NCBI GenBank assembly: GCA_963638365.1
Contig: CAVHRK010000030.1
Coordinates: forward strand, 1-37,398
Origin: Suilimivivens sp963638365
Lineage (GTDB): Bacteria > Bacillota > Clostridia > Lachnospirales > Lachnospiraceae
DNA length: 37,398 bases
Direction: 5' to 3'
A program made the position numbers and the translations under genes. The notes beneath the pieces are model-generated. The model was not told the origin of the DNA. It saw only the letters and a list, made by a program, of their open reading frames with translations, and made no database searches. Shown one piece after another: positions 23,931 to 32,586 of this stretch (its first letter is position 1; every line of letters starts with the position of its first letter).

Positions 23931-25796
23931 ATGATACTTGAGAAAATTAAGAACGCAAATGATATTAAGAATATCCCTCCGGAGAATTATGATGCTCTGG
24001 CAGAAGAAATCCGGGAGTTTTTAATTCAGAGTATTTCCAAAACAGGGGGACATCTGGCGTCTAATTTAGGAGCAGTAGAACTGACGATGGCATTGCATCT
24101 TTTCTTAAATCTGCCGGAGGATAAGATTGTCTGGGATGTAGGACATCAGTCTTATACCCATAAGCTTTTGACGGGAAGAAAAGAAGGCTTTGGAAAGCTT
24201 CGTAAATTCGGAGGCATGAGCGGTTTCCCGAAGACGAAGGAGAGCGACTGTGACTGCTTTAATACCGGACACAGCTCGACTTCCATTTCTGCAGGCTTAG
24301 GCCTTGTGAAAGCCAGAGATTTAAAGGGTGAAAATAATACGGTTGTTGCTGTGATCGGCGATGGATCCCTGACAGGCGGTATGGCATATGAGGCATTGAA
24401 TAATGCAGCGAAGCTGGAAACGAATTATATCATTGTTTTAAACGACAACAATATGTCCATTTCTGAAAATGTCGGAGGAATGTCGAAGTATTTAAACAGT
24501 GTGCGTACCGCAGACAGTTATCTGAATTTAAGAGACGGTGTCTATAACACCATTATGGATATGCCGAACGGAGATAAGGTTGCTAATAAGATCCGCCGGT
24601 TTAAAAATATGTTTAAGCAGATGGTGGTTCCGGGAATGTTGTTTGAGGATATGGGAATCACGTACTTAGGACCGGTAGACGGTCATGATATCAATGCAAT
24701 GGTGCGCACCTTCCAGGAAGCAAGGAGAATCCGTAAGGCCGTCATTGTCCATGTGATTACCGAAAAGGGCAGGGGCTTTACACCGGCAGAGCGTCATCCG
24801 GCAAGATTCCACGGAACAGAGCCGTTTGATGTGGAAACCGGACTTCCGTTAAAAGCACGGACGACCGCGAATTATACCGATGTATTTTCAACGGTCATGT
24901 TAAAGCTGGCCTCCCGTGATGAGCGTGTGGTAGCCATTACGGCAGCCATGCCGGACGGAACCGGATTAAAGCGTTTCCGGAATGTTTATCCGGACCGGTT
25001 TTTCGATGTGGGAATTGCCGAAGAACATGCCGTTACCTTTGCAGCAGGGCTTGCAGCAGGTGGTATGAGGCCGATTGTGGCGATTTATTCGTCCTTCCTG
25101 CAAAGAGCCTATGACCAGATATTGCATGATGTCTGTTTACAGAATCTGCCGGTGGTATTTGCCATTGACCGGGCAGGACTTGTGGGAAGCGATGGAGAGA
25201 CACATCAGGGTATTTTTGACCTGTCATACTTATCCTCGATTCCGAATATGCACATTATGGCTCCGAAGAATAAATGGGAGCTTTCCGATATGATGAAATA
25301 TGCCCTTACGATGGAGGCACCGGTGGCTGTGCGCTACCCGCGCGGCGAAGCGTACTCCGGGTTAAAGGAATTCCGGGCACCGATCGAGCTTGGCAAGGCA
25401 GAGCTGCTTTATGCAGAGGGTGAGGTGTGCCTGCTTGCCGTAGGCAGCATGGTGGTTACCGCACTTGCCGTCCGGGAACTGTTAAAGGGATATGACATTG
25501 ACTGCAGTATTGTGAATGCACGGTTTGTAAAGCCGATTGATGAAAAGGCCGTGGAATGGGCTGCAAGAAATCACCGTATGGTGGTTACCATGGAAGAGAA
25601 TGTGGCAAGCGGCGGCTTTGGCGAGAAGGTGCGGGAGTACTTTGATACGCTGGAAACCGAAAGCGTGCTGCTCAATGTGGCGCTTCCCGATGATTATGTG
25701 GAACATGGAAATGTGGATCTGCTCAAGCATGAAACCGGAATTGATGCAGAATCCATTACTTCAAGAATACGGAAAGAGATGGTTGATCTTTTATGA
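23931..25796 (+). CDS. dxs: 1-deoxy-D-xylulose-5-phosphate synthase
   Basis: DXS is the thiamine-diphosphate enzyme that joins pyruvate and glyceraldehyde 3-phosphate, the first step of the MEP isoprenoid pathway. The 621-residue protein shows KTGGHLASNLGAVELTMALH, WDVGHQSYTHKLLTGR and GHSSTSISAGLG. The thiamine-diphosphate binding motif is GDGSLTGGMAYEALN through NDNNMSIS. The catalytic glutamate lies in IAEEHAVTFAAGLA. The C-terminal transketolase domain is complete. It overlaps tlyA by four bases (ATGA). Confidence 0.97.
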   Translation: MILEKIKNANDIKNIPPENYDALAEEIREFLIQSISKTGGHLASNLGAVELTMALHLFLNLPEDKIVWDVGHQSYTHKLLTGRKEGFGKLRKFGGMSGFPKTKESDCDCFNTGHSSTSISAGLGLVKARDLKGENNTVVAVIGDGSLTGGMAYEALNNAAKLETNYIIVLNDNNMSISENVGGMSKYLNSVRTADSYLNLRDGVYNTIMDMPNGDKVANKIRRFKNMFKQMVVPGMLFEDMGITYLGPVDGHDINAMVRTFQEARRIRKAVIVHVITEKGRGFTPAERHPARFHGTEPFDVETGLPLKARTTANYTDVFSTVMLKLASRDERVVAITAAMPDGTGLKRFRNVYPDRFFDVGIAEEHAVTFAAGLAAGGMRPIVAIYSSFLQRAYDQILHDVCLQNLPVVFAIDRAGLVGSDGETHQGIFDLSYLSSIPNMHIMAPKNKWELSDMMKYALTMEAPVAVRYPRGEAYSGLKEFRAPIELGKAELLYAEGEVCLLAVGSMVVTALAVRELLKGYDIDCSIVNARFVKPIDEKAVEWAARNHRMVVTMEENVASGGFGEKVREYFDTLETESVLLNVALPDDYVEHGNVDLLKHETGIDAESITSRIRKEMVDLL

Positions 25797-26620
25797 AAGA
25801 ACGACTGGATGTGCTTCTTATAAAGAAGGGACTGGCTCCTTCAAGGGAAAAAGCGAAGGCAGTCATTATGGCCGGAAGCGTCTATGTGGATGGACAAAAG
25901 GAAGACAAGGCTGGCTCTGTCTTTGACGAAGAAAGTGCACAGATTGAGGTAAGAGGACATGCACTGCCCTATGTGAGCCGTGGAGGTTTGAAACTGGAAA
26001 AGGCGCTTCAGGTTTTCCCAATCACACTAACCGATAAGATCTGTATGGATATCGGGGCTTCGACCGGAGGCTTTACCGATTGTATGTTACAGAACGGAGC
26101 TGCGAAGGTGTATTCGGTGGATGTGGGCTACGGACAGCTTGACTGGAAGTTACGTCAGGATGAACGGGTGGTCTGCATGGAAAAGACCAATTTCCGCTAT
26201 ATGATGCCGGAGGATATTCCGGACGTACTTGATTTTGCATCGGTTGATGTGTCCTTTATTTCCTTAGATAAGATTCTGACGCCTGCGTATGCGTTATTAA
26301 AGGAGCAGGGCGAAATGGTGGCACTCATTAAGCCACAGTTTGAGGCCGGCAGGGAAAAGGTTGGAAAGAAGGGCGTTGTGCGGGATCCGAAGGTGCATGA
26401 GGAAGTAGTTTCCAAGATTGTCCGTCATGCAGATGAGGTTTCGTTTGAAGTGCTCGATCTGTCCTATTCTCCGATCCGTGGGCCGGAAGGCAATATTGAG
26501 TATCTCATTCATTTGAAGAAGAATCCGGAACGGGTGGTTTATCCGGATATTCTGGCAGTTTTTGAAAAGAAAATCAAAGAAATTGTGGAAGAAGCACATC
26601 GAGAGTTGGAGAAGTCGTGA
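25793..26620 (+). CDS. tlyA: TlyA-type rRNA 2'-O-methyltransferase (S4 plus FtsJ domains)
   Basis: The 275-residue protein has an N-terminal S4 RNA-binding domain (ERLDVLLIKKGLAPSREKAKAVIMAGSVYV) and an FtsJ-type methyltransferase domain. The SAM site is CMDIGASTGGFTDCMLQNGA, and the catalytic-type residues lie in SRGGLKLEKAL, VDVSFISLDKIL and ALIKPQFEAGR. Homologues methylate 2'-hydroxyls of 16S and 23S rRNA; some were once described as hemolysins. It overlaps both neighbours by four bases and belongs to the dxs-tlyA-nadK-argR-recN order. Confidence 0.94.
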   Translation: MKERLDVLLIKKGLAPSREKAKAVIMAGSVYVDGQKEDKAGSVFDEESAQIEVRGHALPYVSRGGLKLEKALQVFPITLTDKICMDIGASTGGFTDCMLQNGAAKVYSVDVGYGQLDWKLRQDERVVCMEKTNFRYMMPEDIPDVLDFASVDVSFISLDKILTPAYALLKEQGEMVALIKPQFEAGREKVGKKGVVRDPKVHEEVVSKIVRHADEVSFEVLDLSYSPIRGPEGNIEYLIHLKKNPERVVYPDILAVFEKKIKEIVEEAHRELEKS

Positions 26621-27474
26621 AACATTTTATTATCATAACGAATCGGACAAAGGATAAAGATCTGCAGGTGACGAACCGGATCCGGGATTATCTGATGGCG
26701 CATGGGGCAGAATGTATCGTAGAAGAGGAGCTTCCCGAAGAAGGAAGCGGTTATACGGAAGCCGGATGCGTTCCGGAAGATACTGAATGCGCCATTGTAT
26801 TAGGCGGGGATGGAACGATGCTGCAGGCAGCGATTGATCTCATTGATACCGAGATTCCGCTTGTCGGAATTAACCTTGGAACTCTTGGATTTCTTTCGGA
26901 GGTCAATAGGAATGATCTGGAACGTTCTCTTGACCAGCTGCTTTCGGATCACTTTGAAATCGAACAGCGGATGATGCTTTCGGGATCGGTCTATTCCGGA
27001 ACGAAGCGGAAGGAAGCCTTTCAGGCATTGAATGATATTGTCATTACAAGAAGAGGATCCTTACAGATTAATTCTTATAATATTTTTGTAAATGAAAAGC
27101 ATCTGCATTGCTATCACGCAGATGGAATTCTTGTTGCAACACCAACCGGCTCCACCGGCTACAGCTTATCGGCAGGCGGACCGATTGTGAATCCCTGTGC
27201 AAAGCTGATGGTACTTACACCGATCTGCCCGCATTCCATGCAGAACCGGAGCATTGTATTTTCTGCGGAGGATCAGATCCGGATTGAAGTGGAGGAGCGC
27301 AGGGAACCGGTTCCGGCAGGTGGAATCGAAGTGATTTTTGATGGGGGACACCAGATTACGCTCGAGGCAGGGGACCGGGTGGAAATCGTACAGTCGGAGA
27401 AAACAACAGGCATTATTAAGCTGCATAAGGAAAGTTTTCTTGAAATATTAAATAAGAAATTGGGTGAATCCTAG
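26617..27474 (+). CDS. nadK: NAD kinase
   Basis: NadK phosphorylates NAD to NADP. The GGDGT motif is in IVLGGDGTMLQAA, and the second signature is in VATPTGSTGYSLSAGGPIV. The LVGINLGTLGFLSEV segment is also typical. The start is GTG at 26617, overlapping the tlyA stop (GTGA). The length of 285 residues is normal. Confidence 0.96.
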   Translation: MKHFIIITNRTKDKDLQVTNRIRDYLMAHGAECIVEEELPEEGSGYTEAGCVPEDTECAIVLGGDGTMLQAAIDLIDTEIPLVGINLGTLGFLSEVNRNDLERSLDQLLSDHFEIEQRMMLSGSVYSGTKRKEAFQALNDIVITRRGSLQINSYNIFVNEKHLHCYHADGILVATPTGSTGYSLSAGGPIVNPCAKLMVLTPICPHSMQNRSIVFSAEDQIRIEVEERREPVPAGGIEVIFDGGHQITLEAGDRVEIVQSEKTTGIIKLHKESFLEILNKKLGES

Positions 27475-27488
27475 AAAGGTACGGGGTT

Positions 27489-27941
27489 ATGAAGAAAAAC
27501 AGACATCAGAAACTGAAGGAACTGGTGGAGCAGTACGAGATTGAAACACAGGATGAGCTGGCAGAGAAGCTGAAGGAAGCCGGTTTTGATGTGACACAGG
27601 CAACCGTTTCCAGGGATATCCGGGAACTGAAGCTTACGAAGGTTCCGACGGGCAATGGCAGACAGAAATACACGATTCTGGTACATAGCGATCATTACTT
27701 AAGTGACAAGTACATCCGGGTATTGAAGGATGGGTATGTTTCCATGGATGTTGCACAGAATATCCTTGTGGTGAAAACTGTGTCCGGTATGGCGATGGCC
27801 GTTGCGGCAGCCATTGATGCCATGAAGCTTAAGGAGATCGTCGGCTGTATCGCTGGCGATGACACGATAATGCTGGTGCTGCACAATGAAGCGGATGCCA
27901 TAAAGACCATGGAGAATATCAAAGAGGCCATGGATAATTAA
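27489..27941 (+). CDS. argR: Arginine repressor ArgR/AhrC
   Basis: This is an arginine-responsive DNA-binding regulator, usually hexameric. In the 150-residue protein, the N-terminal winged helix shows FDVTQATVSRDIRELKLTKVP. The C-terminal oligomerisation and arginine-binding domain shows VVKTVSGMAMAVAAAIDAMK and VGCIAGDDTIMLVL, where the GDDT aspartates bind arginine. Its place between nadK and recN is the same as ahrC in Bacillus. Confidence 0.95.
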   Translation: MKKNRHQKLKELVEQYEIETQDELAEKLKEAGFDVTQATVSRDIRELKLTKVPTGNGRQKYTILVHSDHYLSDKYIRVLKDGYVSMDVAQNILVVKTVSGMAMAVAAAIDAMKLKEIVGCIAGDDTIMLVLHNEADAIKTMENIKEAMDN

Positions 27942-27994
27942 GATAGAACAAACCTATTATGCGCTTTGAGAGAAGGAGCATAGGAGGAAAAGCA

Positions 27995-29686
27995 ATGCTT
28001 GAAAATCTACACGTAAAAAATCTGGCGCTGATCGAAGAACAGGAGATTACCTTTACGAAAGGGTTAAATATTCTTACAGGTGAAACCGGTGCCGGTAAAT
28101 CCATTGTACTGGGTTCCATTCATCTGGCACTCGGTGCCAAGGCAGACAAAGACAGCATCCGGAGCGGGGCGGATTATGCCCTTATTGAACTGCTGTTTTC
28201 CTTAAATGATATTCAGAAAAAGCAGATTGAAGAGATGGAGCTTCCTATGGAGGAAGACGGAACACTGCTTTTGCAGCGGAAGATCATGCCGGGCAAGAGC
28301 ATCTGCCGGATCAATGGAGAAACGGTGAGTATCAGCCAGTTAAAGGAGCTTTCCGGGTGTCTCATGGACATGTACGGACAGCATGAGCACCAGACGTTGT
28401 TAAAGCCGTTATCTTATGGAAGAATGCTGGACCAGTACATTGGACCGCAGGCACTTAAGTGTAAGGAAACACTCAAGGAAGAATTACGACAGTATCAGGA
28501 GCTGAAACAGCAGCTTGACGAACAGGATATGGATGAAGAGATGCGGAAACGGGAGGCAGATCTTCTTTCCTTTGAAGTAAATGAAATTGAAACCGCTTCC
28601 CTGCAAAAGGGTGAGGATGAAGAGCTTGAAAAACAGTATCAGAAGCTGACTCATGCAAGACGCATCCAGGAGGCTGTGACAGGTGCTTATGCCATGACCG
28701 GTTATGAAGAGGAAGAAAGTGCCGGCAATGCGCTGGGACGGGCGATGCGGGAACTTAAGAGTGTGCAGAATCTGGATGAGGAGCTCGATGCCCTTAGTGA
28801 CCAGTTATCCGAAATCGACAGTCTGCTCAATGATTTTAACCGTGCTCTTTCCGAATACAGTGACAGCCTGAATTTTGAAGAAGAAGAGTTTGCAGCGGTG
28901 GAAGAACGTCTGAATCTCATCAATCATCTGAAAAGCAAATACGGAAATACCGTTGCCGATATTCTTACCGCTTATGAGCAGAAGCAGGAAAAGCTCGAAC
29001 AGCTTGGCAACTATGAATTTTATGTGGAACAGCTAAAAAAGCAGATCGAAGATAAGAAACAGCATATTCTGGAAATTTGTGAAACACTTTCCAGATTGCG
29101 GAAAGAAGCGGCAGAACCGTTGAGCCGGAAGTTAAAGGCAGCAATGATTGACCTGAATTTTATGGATGTCCAGTTTGATATCGAAGTAACCTCCGATCCG
29201 GATCATTTTCATGCAGATGGATATGATAAGATCGAGTTTCTGATTTCGGTAAACCCCGGAGAAGCCATGCGGCCGATCTGGCAGGTGGCAAGCGGTGGCG
29301 AATTATCCCGGATCATGCTTGCATTCAAGACCGTATTTGCCGATAAGGAAGATACCGCAACCTTGATTTTTGATGAAATTGACACCGGAATCAGTGGAAA
29401 AACGGCATGGAAGGTTTCTGAAAAAATGGGACAGCTTTCCAGGGACAAACAGATCATCTGCATCACCCATCTACCACAGATTGCAGCCATGGCAGATACG
29501 CATTTTCTGATTGAAAAATCCGTAAAAGAAAACCGGACTGTTACAGATCTTACGAAGCTTTCCGAAGAAGATTCTTTAAAGGAACTGGCACGTCTCTTAG
29601 GAAGCGAAGAAGTGAGTGAAGCCGCGATCTCTAATGCAAAGGAGATGAAAATAACGGCGCAGAAAGCCAAAGAGTCTGCATCATAA
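27995..29686 (+). CDS. recN: DNA repair protein RecN
   Basis: RecN is an SMC-like ATPase in double-strand break repair. The 563-residue protein has the N-terminal LHVKNLALIEEQEITF and Walker A GETGAGKS. A long coiled-coil middle of about 250 residues follows, then the ABC signature region SGGELSRIMLAFK and Walker B TLIFDEIDTGISG. AGGAGG at 27982-27987 lies 7 bases before the ATG at 27995; the upstream part of the open frame (from 27959) lacks family similarity. It ends the operon, and a terminator follows at 29734. Confidence 0.96.
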   Translation: MLENLHVKNLALIEEQEITFTKGLNILTGETGAGKSIVLGSIHLALGAKADKDSIRSGADYALIELLFSLNDIQKKQIEEMELPMEEDGTLLLQRKIMPGKSICRINGETVSISQLKELSGCLMDMYGQHEHQTLLKPLSYGRMLDQYIGPQALKCKETLKEELRQYQELKQQLDEQDMDEEMRKREADLLSFEVNEIETASLQKGEDEELEKQYQKLTHARRIQEAVTGAYAMTGYEEEESAGNALGRAMRELKSVQNLDEELDALSDQLSEIDSLLNDFNRALSEYSDSLNFEEEEFAAVEERLNLINHLKSKYGNTVADILTAYEQKQEKLEQLGNYEFYVEQLKKQIEDKKQHILEICETLSRLRKEAAEPLSRKLKAAMIDLNFMDVQFDIEVTSDPDHFHADGYDKIEFLISVNPGEAMRPIWQVASGGELSRIMLAFKTVFADKEDTATLIFDEIDTGISGKTAWKVSEKMGQLSRDKQIICITHLPQIAAMADTHFLIEKSVKENRTVTDLTKLSEEDSLKELARLLGSEEVSEAAISNAKEMKITAQKAKESAS

Positions 29687-29702
29687 TTGGAAGGATTTGT
29701 CC

Positions 29703-29731
29703 GCGTAAAAATAGAATAACCGAACATACTA
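29703..29731 (+). promoter_or_regulatory. Candidate sigma-G (forespore) promoter for spoIVB
   Basis: CATACTA (29725-29731) is a full match to the Bacillus sigma-G -10 pattern CATWMTA. GCGTA (29703-29707) matches the -35 pattern GMATR at four of five positions, with a 17-base spacer. spoIVB is transcribed in the forespore in Bacillus, so the position is reasonable. The start site would fall near 29738, inside the 5' arm of the recN terminator. The match could be chance. Confidence 0.4.
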
Positions 29732-29733
29732 AG

Positions 29734-29766
29734 AAAGAACACATTTCATTTTAATGTGTTCTTTTA
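29734..29766 (+). terminator. Intrinsic terminator after recN
   Basis: AAGAACACATT (29735-29745) pairs perfectly with AATGTGTTCTT (29753-29763) around a 7-base loop, extended by one A-T pair, and is followed by TTTT. It ends the long nusB-recN operon. The stem is AT-rich, so it may be leaky. Confidence 0.82.
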
Positions 29767-29776
29767 TTTGTGTAGA

Positions 29777-29928
29777 GCACTTAGTGAATCCAAGCTGGAA
29801 GCGAAGGATGAACTTAGTGCGAACCATACCTGTGCACTTAATGAGAGCGAGCGTGAGTGAAGCACGAATTTAGTGCAGCAGGTAGTGTAGAGCATGAGCA
29901 AGTCGAAGATGTAGCTTGAGGTTAGTGT
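29777..29928 (+). repeat. Array of three imperfect hairpin repeats before spoIVB
   Basis: Three units of about 40-45 bases stand in tandem. Each begins GCA(CTTA)-TGA and ends in TTAGTG(C/T): unit A 29777-29820, unit B 29834-29876, unit C about 29892-29928. In A and B, the start GCACTTA can pair with the terminal TTAGTGC, with a single T-T mismatch. Each unit also has an inner 4-bp stem of different sequence but preserved pairing: ATCC/GGAT (29788-29791, 29806-29809), CGTG/CACG (29852-29855, 29863-29866) and CAAG/CTTG (29899-29902, 29915-29918). GAAG recurs in each inner loop. No coding frame is convincing here. Confidence 0.7.
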
Positions 29929-29949
29929 GAGCCAGTAAGGAGGCAATCT

Positions 29950-31284
29950 ATGCCGGACAAGGATTTAGAGATAGAAAACAGAATATACAGACTTCGGATC
30001 AGCAGATACCGGCGCTTCCTCTTTCTATTACTGGGAGCCGGAATTCTGGCTGTATTACTTACCGGTTATTTATGGATCTGGAACCGGGTGCCGTCTACGA
30101 TTATGATGAAAGCCGGAGTGGATCAGAAACTGCAATGGCATGTGCCGGTTTCGGGAGAATTGTATAAAGAAGCGGTGGAGACAAGCGGAACCATCGGAAA
30201 ACAGAAGAAAGAAGAAGGGAAAAACCGAAACAGTCTGAAGATTGACCTTAAGAAAACGGTGACATTAAAAGCGAAACAGGTGGACAGTTATCGTATGGAT
30301 CTGAAACTGTTTGGGGTAGTTCCTTTTAAGAATGTAAATGTTGAGGTAATTCCCGATGTGATGCTGAAGCCCGCGGGAATTCCGATTGGTATTTATGTGG
30401 AAACCGACGGAATTCTGGTGGTTGGTGTGGGGAGCTATGAGAATGAAACCGGGCAGATGTGTGCACCAGCTAAGAACATTTTGCAGGTTGGCGATTATAT
30501 TCTTGAAATGAATGATGAAAAGGTGGGAAGCAAGGCCGAGTTGATGGACCGTGTGGCGCACTGTGAAGGACAGCCGCTTGTCTTAAAAATCCGCAGGGGA
30601 GAAAATGAACTTCCGGTCCGTATCGAACCGCAGGCCGACCAGGGCGGCGAATATAAGCTGGGCATCTGGGTGAGAGATAATGCACAGGGGGTCGGAACCA
30701 TGACTTATGTGGATGAAGAGGGACACTTCGGCGCGTTGGGACATGGGATCAATGATGTGGATACGAGCACGCTCATGGATTTGGGAGAAGGAAAGCTGTA
30801 TCATACGGAGATTATCGGAATTACCAGAGGAAGTAGCGGAAGTCCGGGAGAACTGACCGGATTTATTGAATATGATGACCGGAATGTCATGGGACGGATT
30901 TCGGAGAATACGGTGCGGGGAATTTTCGGCGAATGCTCACCGGAAATTTTTACCGAAAATCCGAATGAATATATGGAGCTTTGCCTGAAACAGGATATTA
31001 AGAAAGGACCGGCACAGATTATCTGCTCGCTGGGTGGAGAGCTTAAGCGGTACGACATTGAAATTCTGGACATCAACCTCGAAAATGATAATGTGAACCG
31101 CGGAATCGTCCTGCAGGTAACCGATAAAGAACTCCTGGCTGCCACCGGAGGAATTGTTCAGGGCATGAGCGGAAGCCCGATCATCCAGGACGGTAAACTG
31201 GTTGGTGCAGTCACCCACGTACTTGTCAGGGATGCCACCAAAGGATATGGAATCTTTATTGAAGAGATGTTGGAACATGATTAG
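29950..31284 (+). CDS. spoIVB: SpoIVB serine peptidase (S55), sporulation signalling protease
   Basis: SpoIVB is secreted from the forespore and cleaves SpoIVFA, which activates sigma-K in the mother cell. It has 444 residues: a single N-terminal membrane helix (FLFLLLGAGILAVLLTGYLWI, about residues 19-39), a region resembling the propeptide, a PDZ domain at about 130-225 (VGVGSYENETGQMCAPAKNI onward), then the S55 peptidase domain. The probable catalytic His265 lies in GALGHGINDVDT and the nucleophile Ser407 in VQGMSGSPI. AAGGAGG at 29937-29943 precedes the ATG. It follows recN as usual, but is not followed by a full-length spo0A. Confidence 0.95.
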   Translation: MPDKDLEIENRIYRLRISRYRRFLFLLLGAGILAVLLTGYLWIWNRVPSTIMMKAGVDQKLQWHVPVSGELYKEAVETSGTIGKQKKEEGKNRNSLKIDLKKTVTLKAKQVDSYRMDLKLFGVVPFKNVNVEVIPDVMLKPAGIPIGIYVETDGILVVGVGSYENETGQMCAPAKNILQVGDYILEMNDEKVGSKAELMDRVAHCEGQPLVLKIRRGENELPVRIEPQADQGGEYKLGIWVRDNAQGVGTMTYVDEEGHFGALGHGINDVDTSTLMDLGEGKLYHTEIIGITRGSSGSPGELTGFIEYDDRNVMGRISENTVRGIFGECSPEIFTENPNEYMELCLKQDIKKGPAQIICSLGGELKRYDIEILDINLENDNVNRGIVLQVTDKELLAATGGIVQGMSGSPIIQDGKLVGAVTHVLVRDATKGYGIFIEEMLEHD

Positions 31285-31296
31285 GAAACAAACCAT

Positions 31297-31394
31297 AGTT
31301 TTTGAAATAAAGAGTATTGCTTGATACGATATATTTCAAAAACTGAGTGACTTTTTGAAATAATGGTATTATACTAAGTGTAGTTATTTCAAAA
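31297..31394 (+). promoter_or_regulatory. fic promoter region with two inverted-repeat operators
   Basis: The word TTTTGAAATA occurs four times in alternating orientation. A perfect 13-bp dyad pairs AGTTTTTGAAATA (31297-31309) with TATTTCAAAAACT (31332-31344). A perfect 11-bp dyad pairs TTTTGAAATAA (31353-31363) with TTATTTCAAAA (31384-31394). A promoter with GTGACT (31347-31352), 17 bases and TATACT (31370-31375) places the second dyad across its spacer and start site. A second possible promoter is TTGAAA (31302-31307), 17 bases and TACGAT (31325-31330). The layout suggests repression by a DNA-binding protein, perhaps the Fic protein itself through its C-terminal winged helix. Confidence 0.75.
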
Positions 31395-31407
31395 GGGGCG
31401 AAAAGGC

Positions 31408-32547
31408 ATGAAGCGTGCAGGAATATATGTCGACAATTTAACTGGAGAAGCTGCGTATCAATCTTTTAAACCAAATCCATTACCACCGATACCCGAAATT
31501 GAAATGGACGAGGAGATTGTAAAACTTTTAGTGGATGCAAATAAGCAGCTTGTAAAACTTGATACGGCATCACAATTGATTTCTAATGCAGATTTATTTA
31601 TATCCATGTATGTTAGAAAGGAAGCGTTGATTTCTTCACAAATAGAAGGAACGCAGTGTACTCTTGATGATGTATTGGATCCAGAAGTGGAAGCAAATGC
31701 AAATCTTGATGTGTCGGATGTTATTAATTATGTAAAAGCAACACAATATGCCTTAAAACGCTTGGAAAGATTACCTTTGTGCTGCCGGTTAATAAGAGAA
31801 ATACATGAAGTATTGATGGAAAATGTTCGTGGACAGGATAAAACTCCGGGAGAATTCCGATATTCTCAAAACTGGATCGGGCCTGCAAATTGTTCATTAA
31901 AAGATGCAAGATACATTCCACCCAATGTAGAAGATATGCAGAAAGCAATGTCTGATTTGGAGAAATATATCAATGAAAATGTGGATTATGATCCATTGAT
32001 CAGGGTTGCATTGATTCATTATCAGTTTGAAACAATACACCCTTTTCTGGATGGTAACGGAAGAATTGGAAGACTTTTGATACTCCTTTATCTAATGGAG
32101 CAGGGATTGCTTGCAAAACCAGTCATTTATATATCCTATTTTTTGAAAAAGAACCAGATAGAATATTATGACAGGATTAGTGAAGTCAGAAGAAGCGGAA
32201 ACTTTGAACAATGGATAAGATTTTTTCTGGAGGCGGTGAGTAAAGCAGCGTCGGATTCTTTGGAAACAATTCGTCAGCTCTCTATGTTACATGATGCTAA
32301 TATAGAAAAACTTCCAAAGACAACTCGGAGTAAAGATAATCTGCGGGCCGTTTTTGATTATATTGAACAGTATCCAATTATTGATATTAAGAGAACTGCA
32401 AAGGACTTGGCAGTCAGTTATAATACGGTAGCTGCTGCTGTGAGAAAACTTGTAGAATTTGGAATTTTGCAGGAAACAACGAATGCTGCAAGAAACAGAG
32501 TGTTTGCTTACGAAGCATATCTGGCGATATTGAGGAAGGGTACTTAA
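31408..32547 (+). CDS. Fic-family protein with N-terminal inhibitory motif and C-terminal winged helix
   Basis: Fic proteins usually transfer AMP from ATP to target proteins. The 379-residue protein has the complete active-site motif HPFLDGNGRIGR, with catalytic His211. Upstream, S76-SQI-E80-G81 matches the (S/T)xxxE(G/N) inhibitory motif, so it looks like a self-inhibited class II Fic protein, and no separate antitoxin gene is visible. The N-terminus (PNPLPPIPEIEMDEEIVKLL) fits the Fic_N domain, and the C-terminal 70 residues (DIKRTAKDLAVSYNTVAAAVRKLVEF) form a winged helix. AAAAGGGG at 31391-31398 is the ribosome binding site. The gene is visibly more AT-rich than its neighbours, which suggests horizontal transfer. 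Confidence 0.93.
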   Translation: MKRAGIYVDNLTGEAAYQSFKPNPLPPIPEIEMDEEIVKLLVDANKQLVKLDTASQLISNADLFISMYVRKEALISSQIEGTQCTLDDVLDPEVEANANLDVSDVINYVKATQYALKRLERLPLCCRLIREIHEVLMENVRGQDKTPGEFRYSQNWIGPANCSLKDARYIPPNVEDMQKAMSDLEKYINENVDYDPLIRVALIHYQFETIHPFLDGNGRIGRLLILLYLMEQGLLAKPVIYISYFLKKNQIEYYDRISEVRRSGNFEQWIRFFLEAVSKAASDSLETIRQLSMLHDANIEKLPKTTRSKDNLRAVFDYIEQYPIIDIKRTAKDLAVSYNTVAAAVRKLVEFGILQETTNAARNRVFAYEAYLAILRKGT

Positions 32548-32586
32548 GAGTTTATTGATTATAAAAAGACGACAAGGAGAAATAAA

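Noticed and set aside
29777..29928. The array as a small CRISPR
   Set aside because: The units are imperfect, the inner parts vary as paired stems and not as unique spacers, and no cas genes are near.
29764..29946. 60-codon - strand frame across the hairpin repeat array
   Set aside because: Its composition just reflects the repeated CACTAA/TTCG words; no ribosome binding site or family match.
31428..31435. TGTCGACA palindrome near the fic start as a Spo0A site
   Set aside because: It has a mismatch to the 0A box in each direction and lies inside the fic coding sequence.
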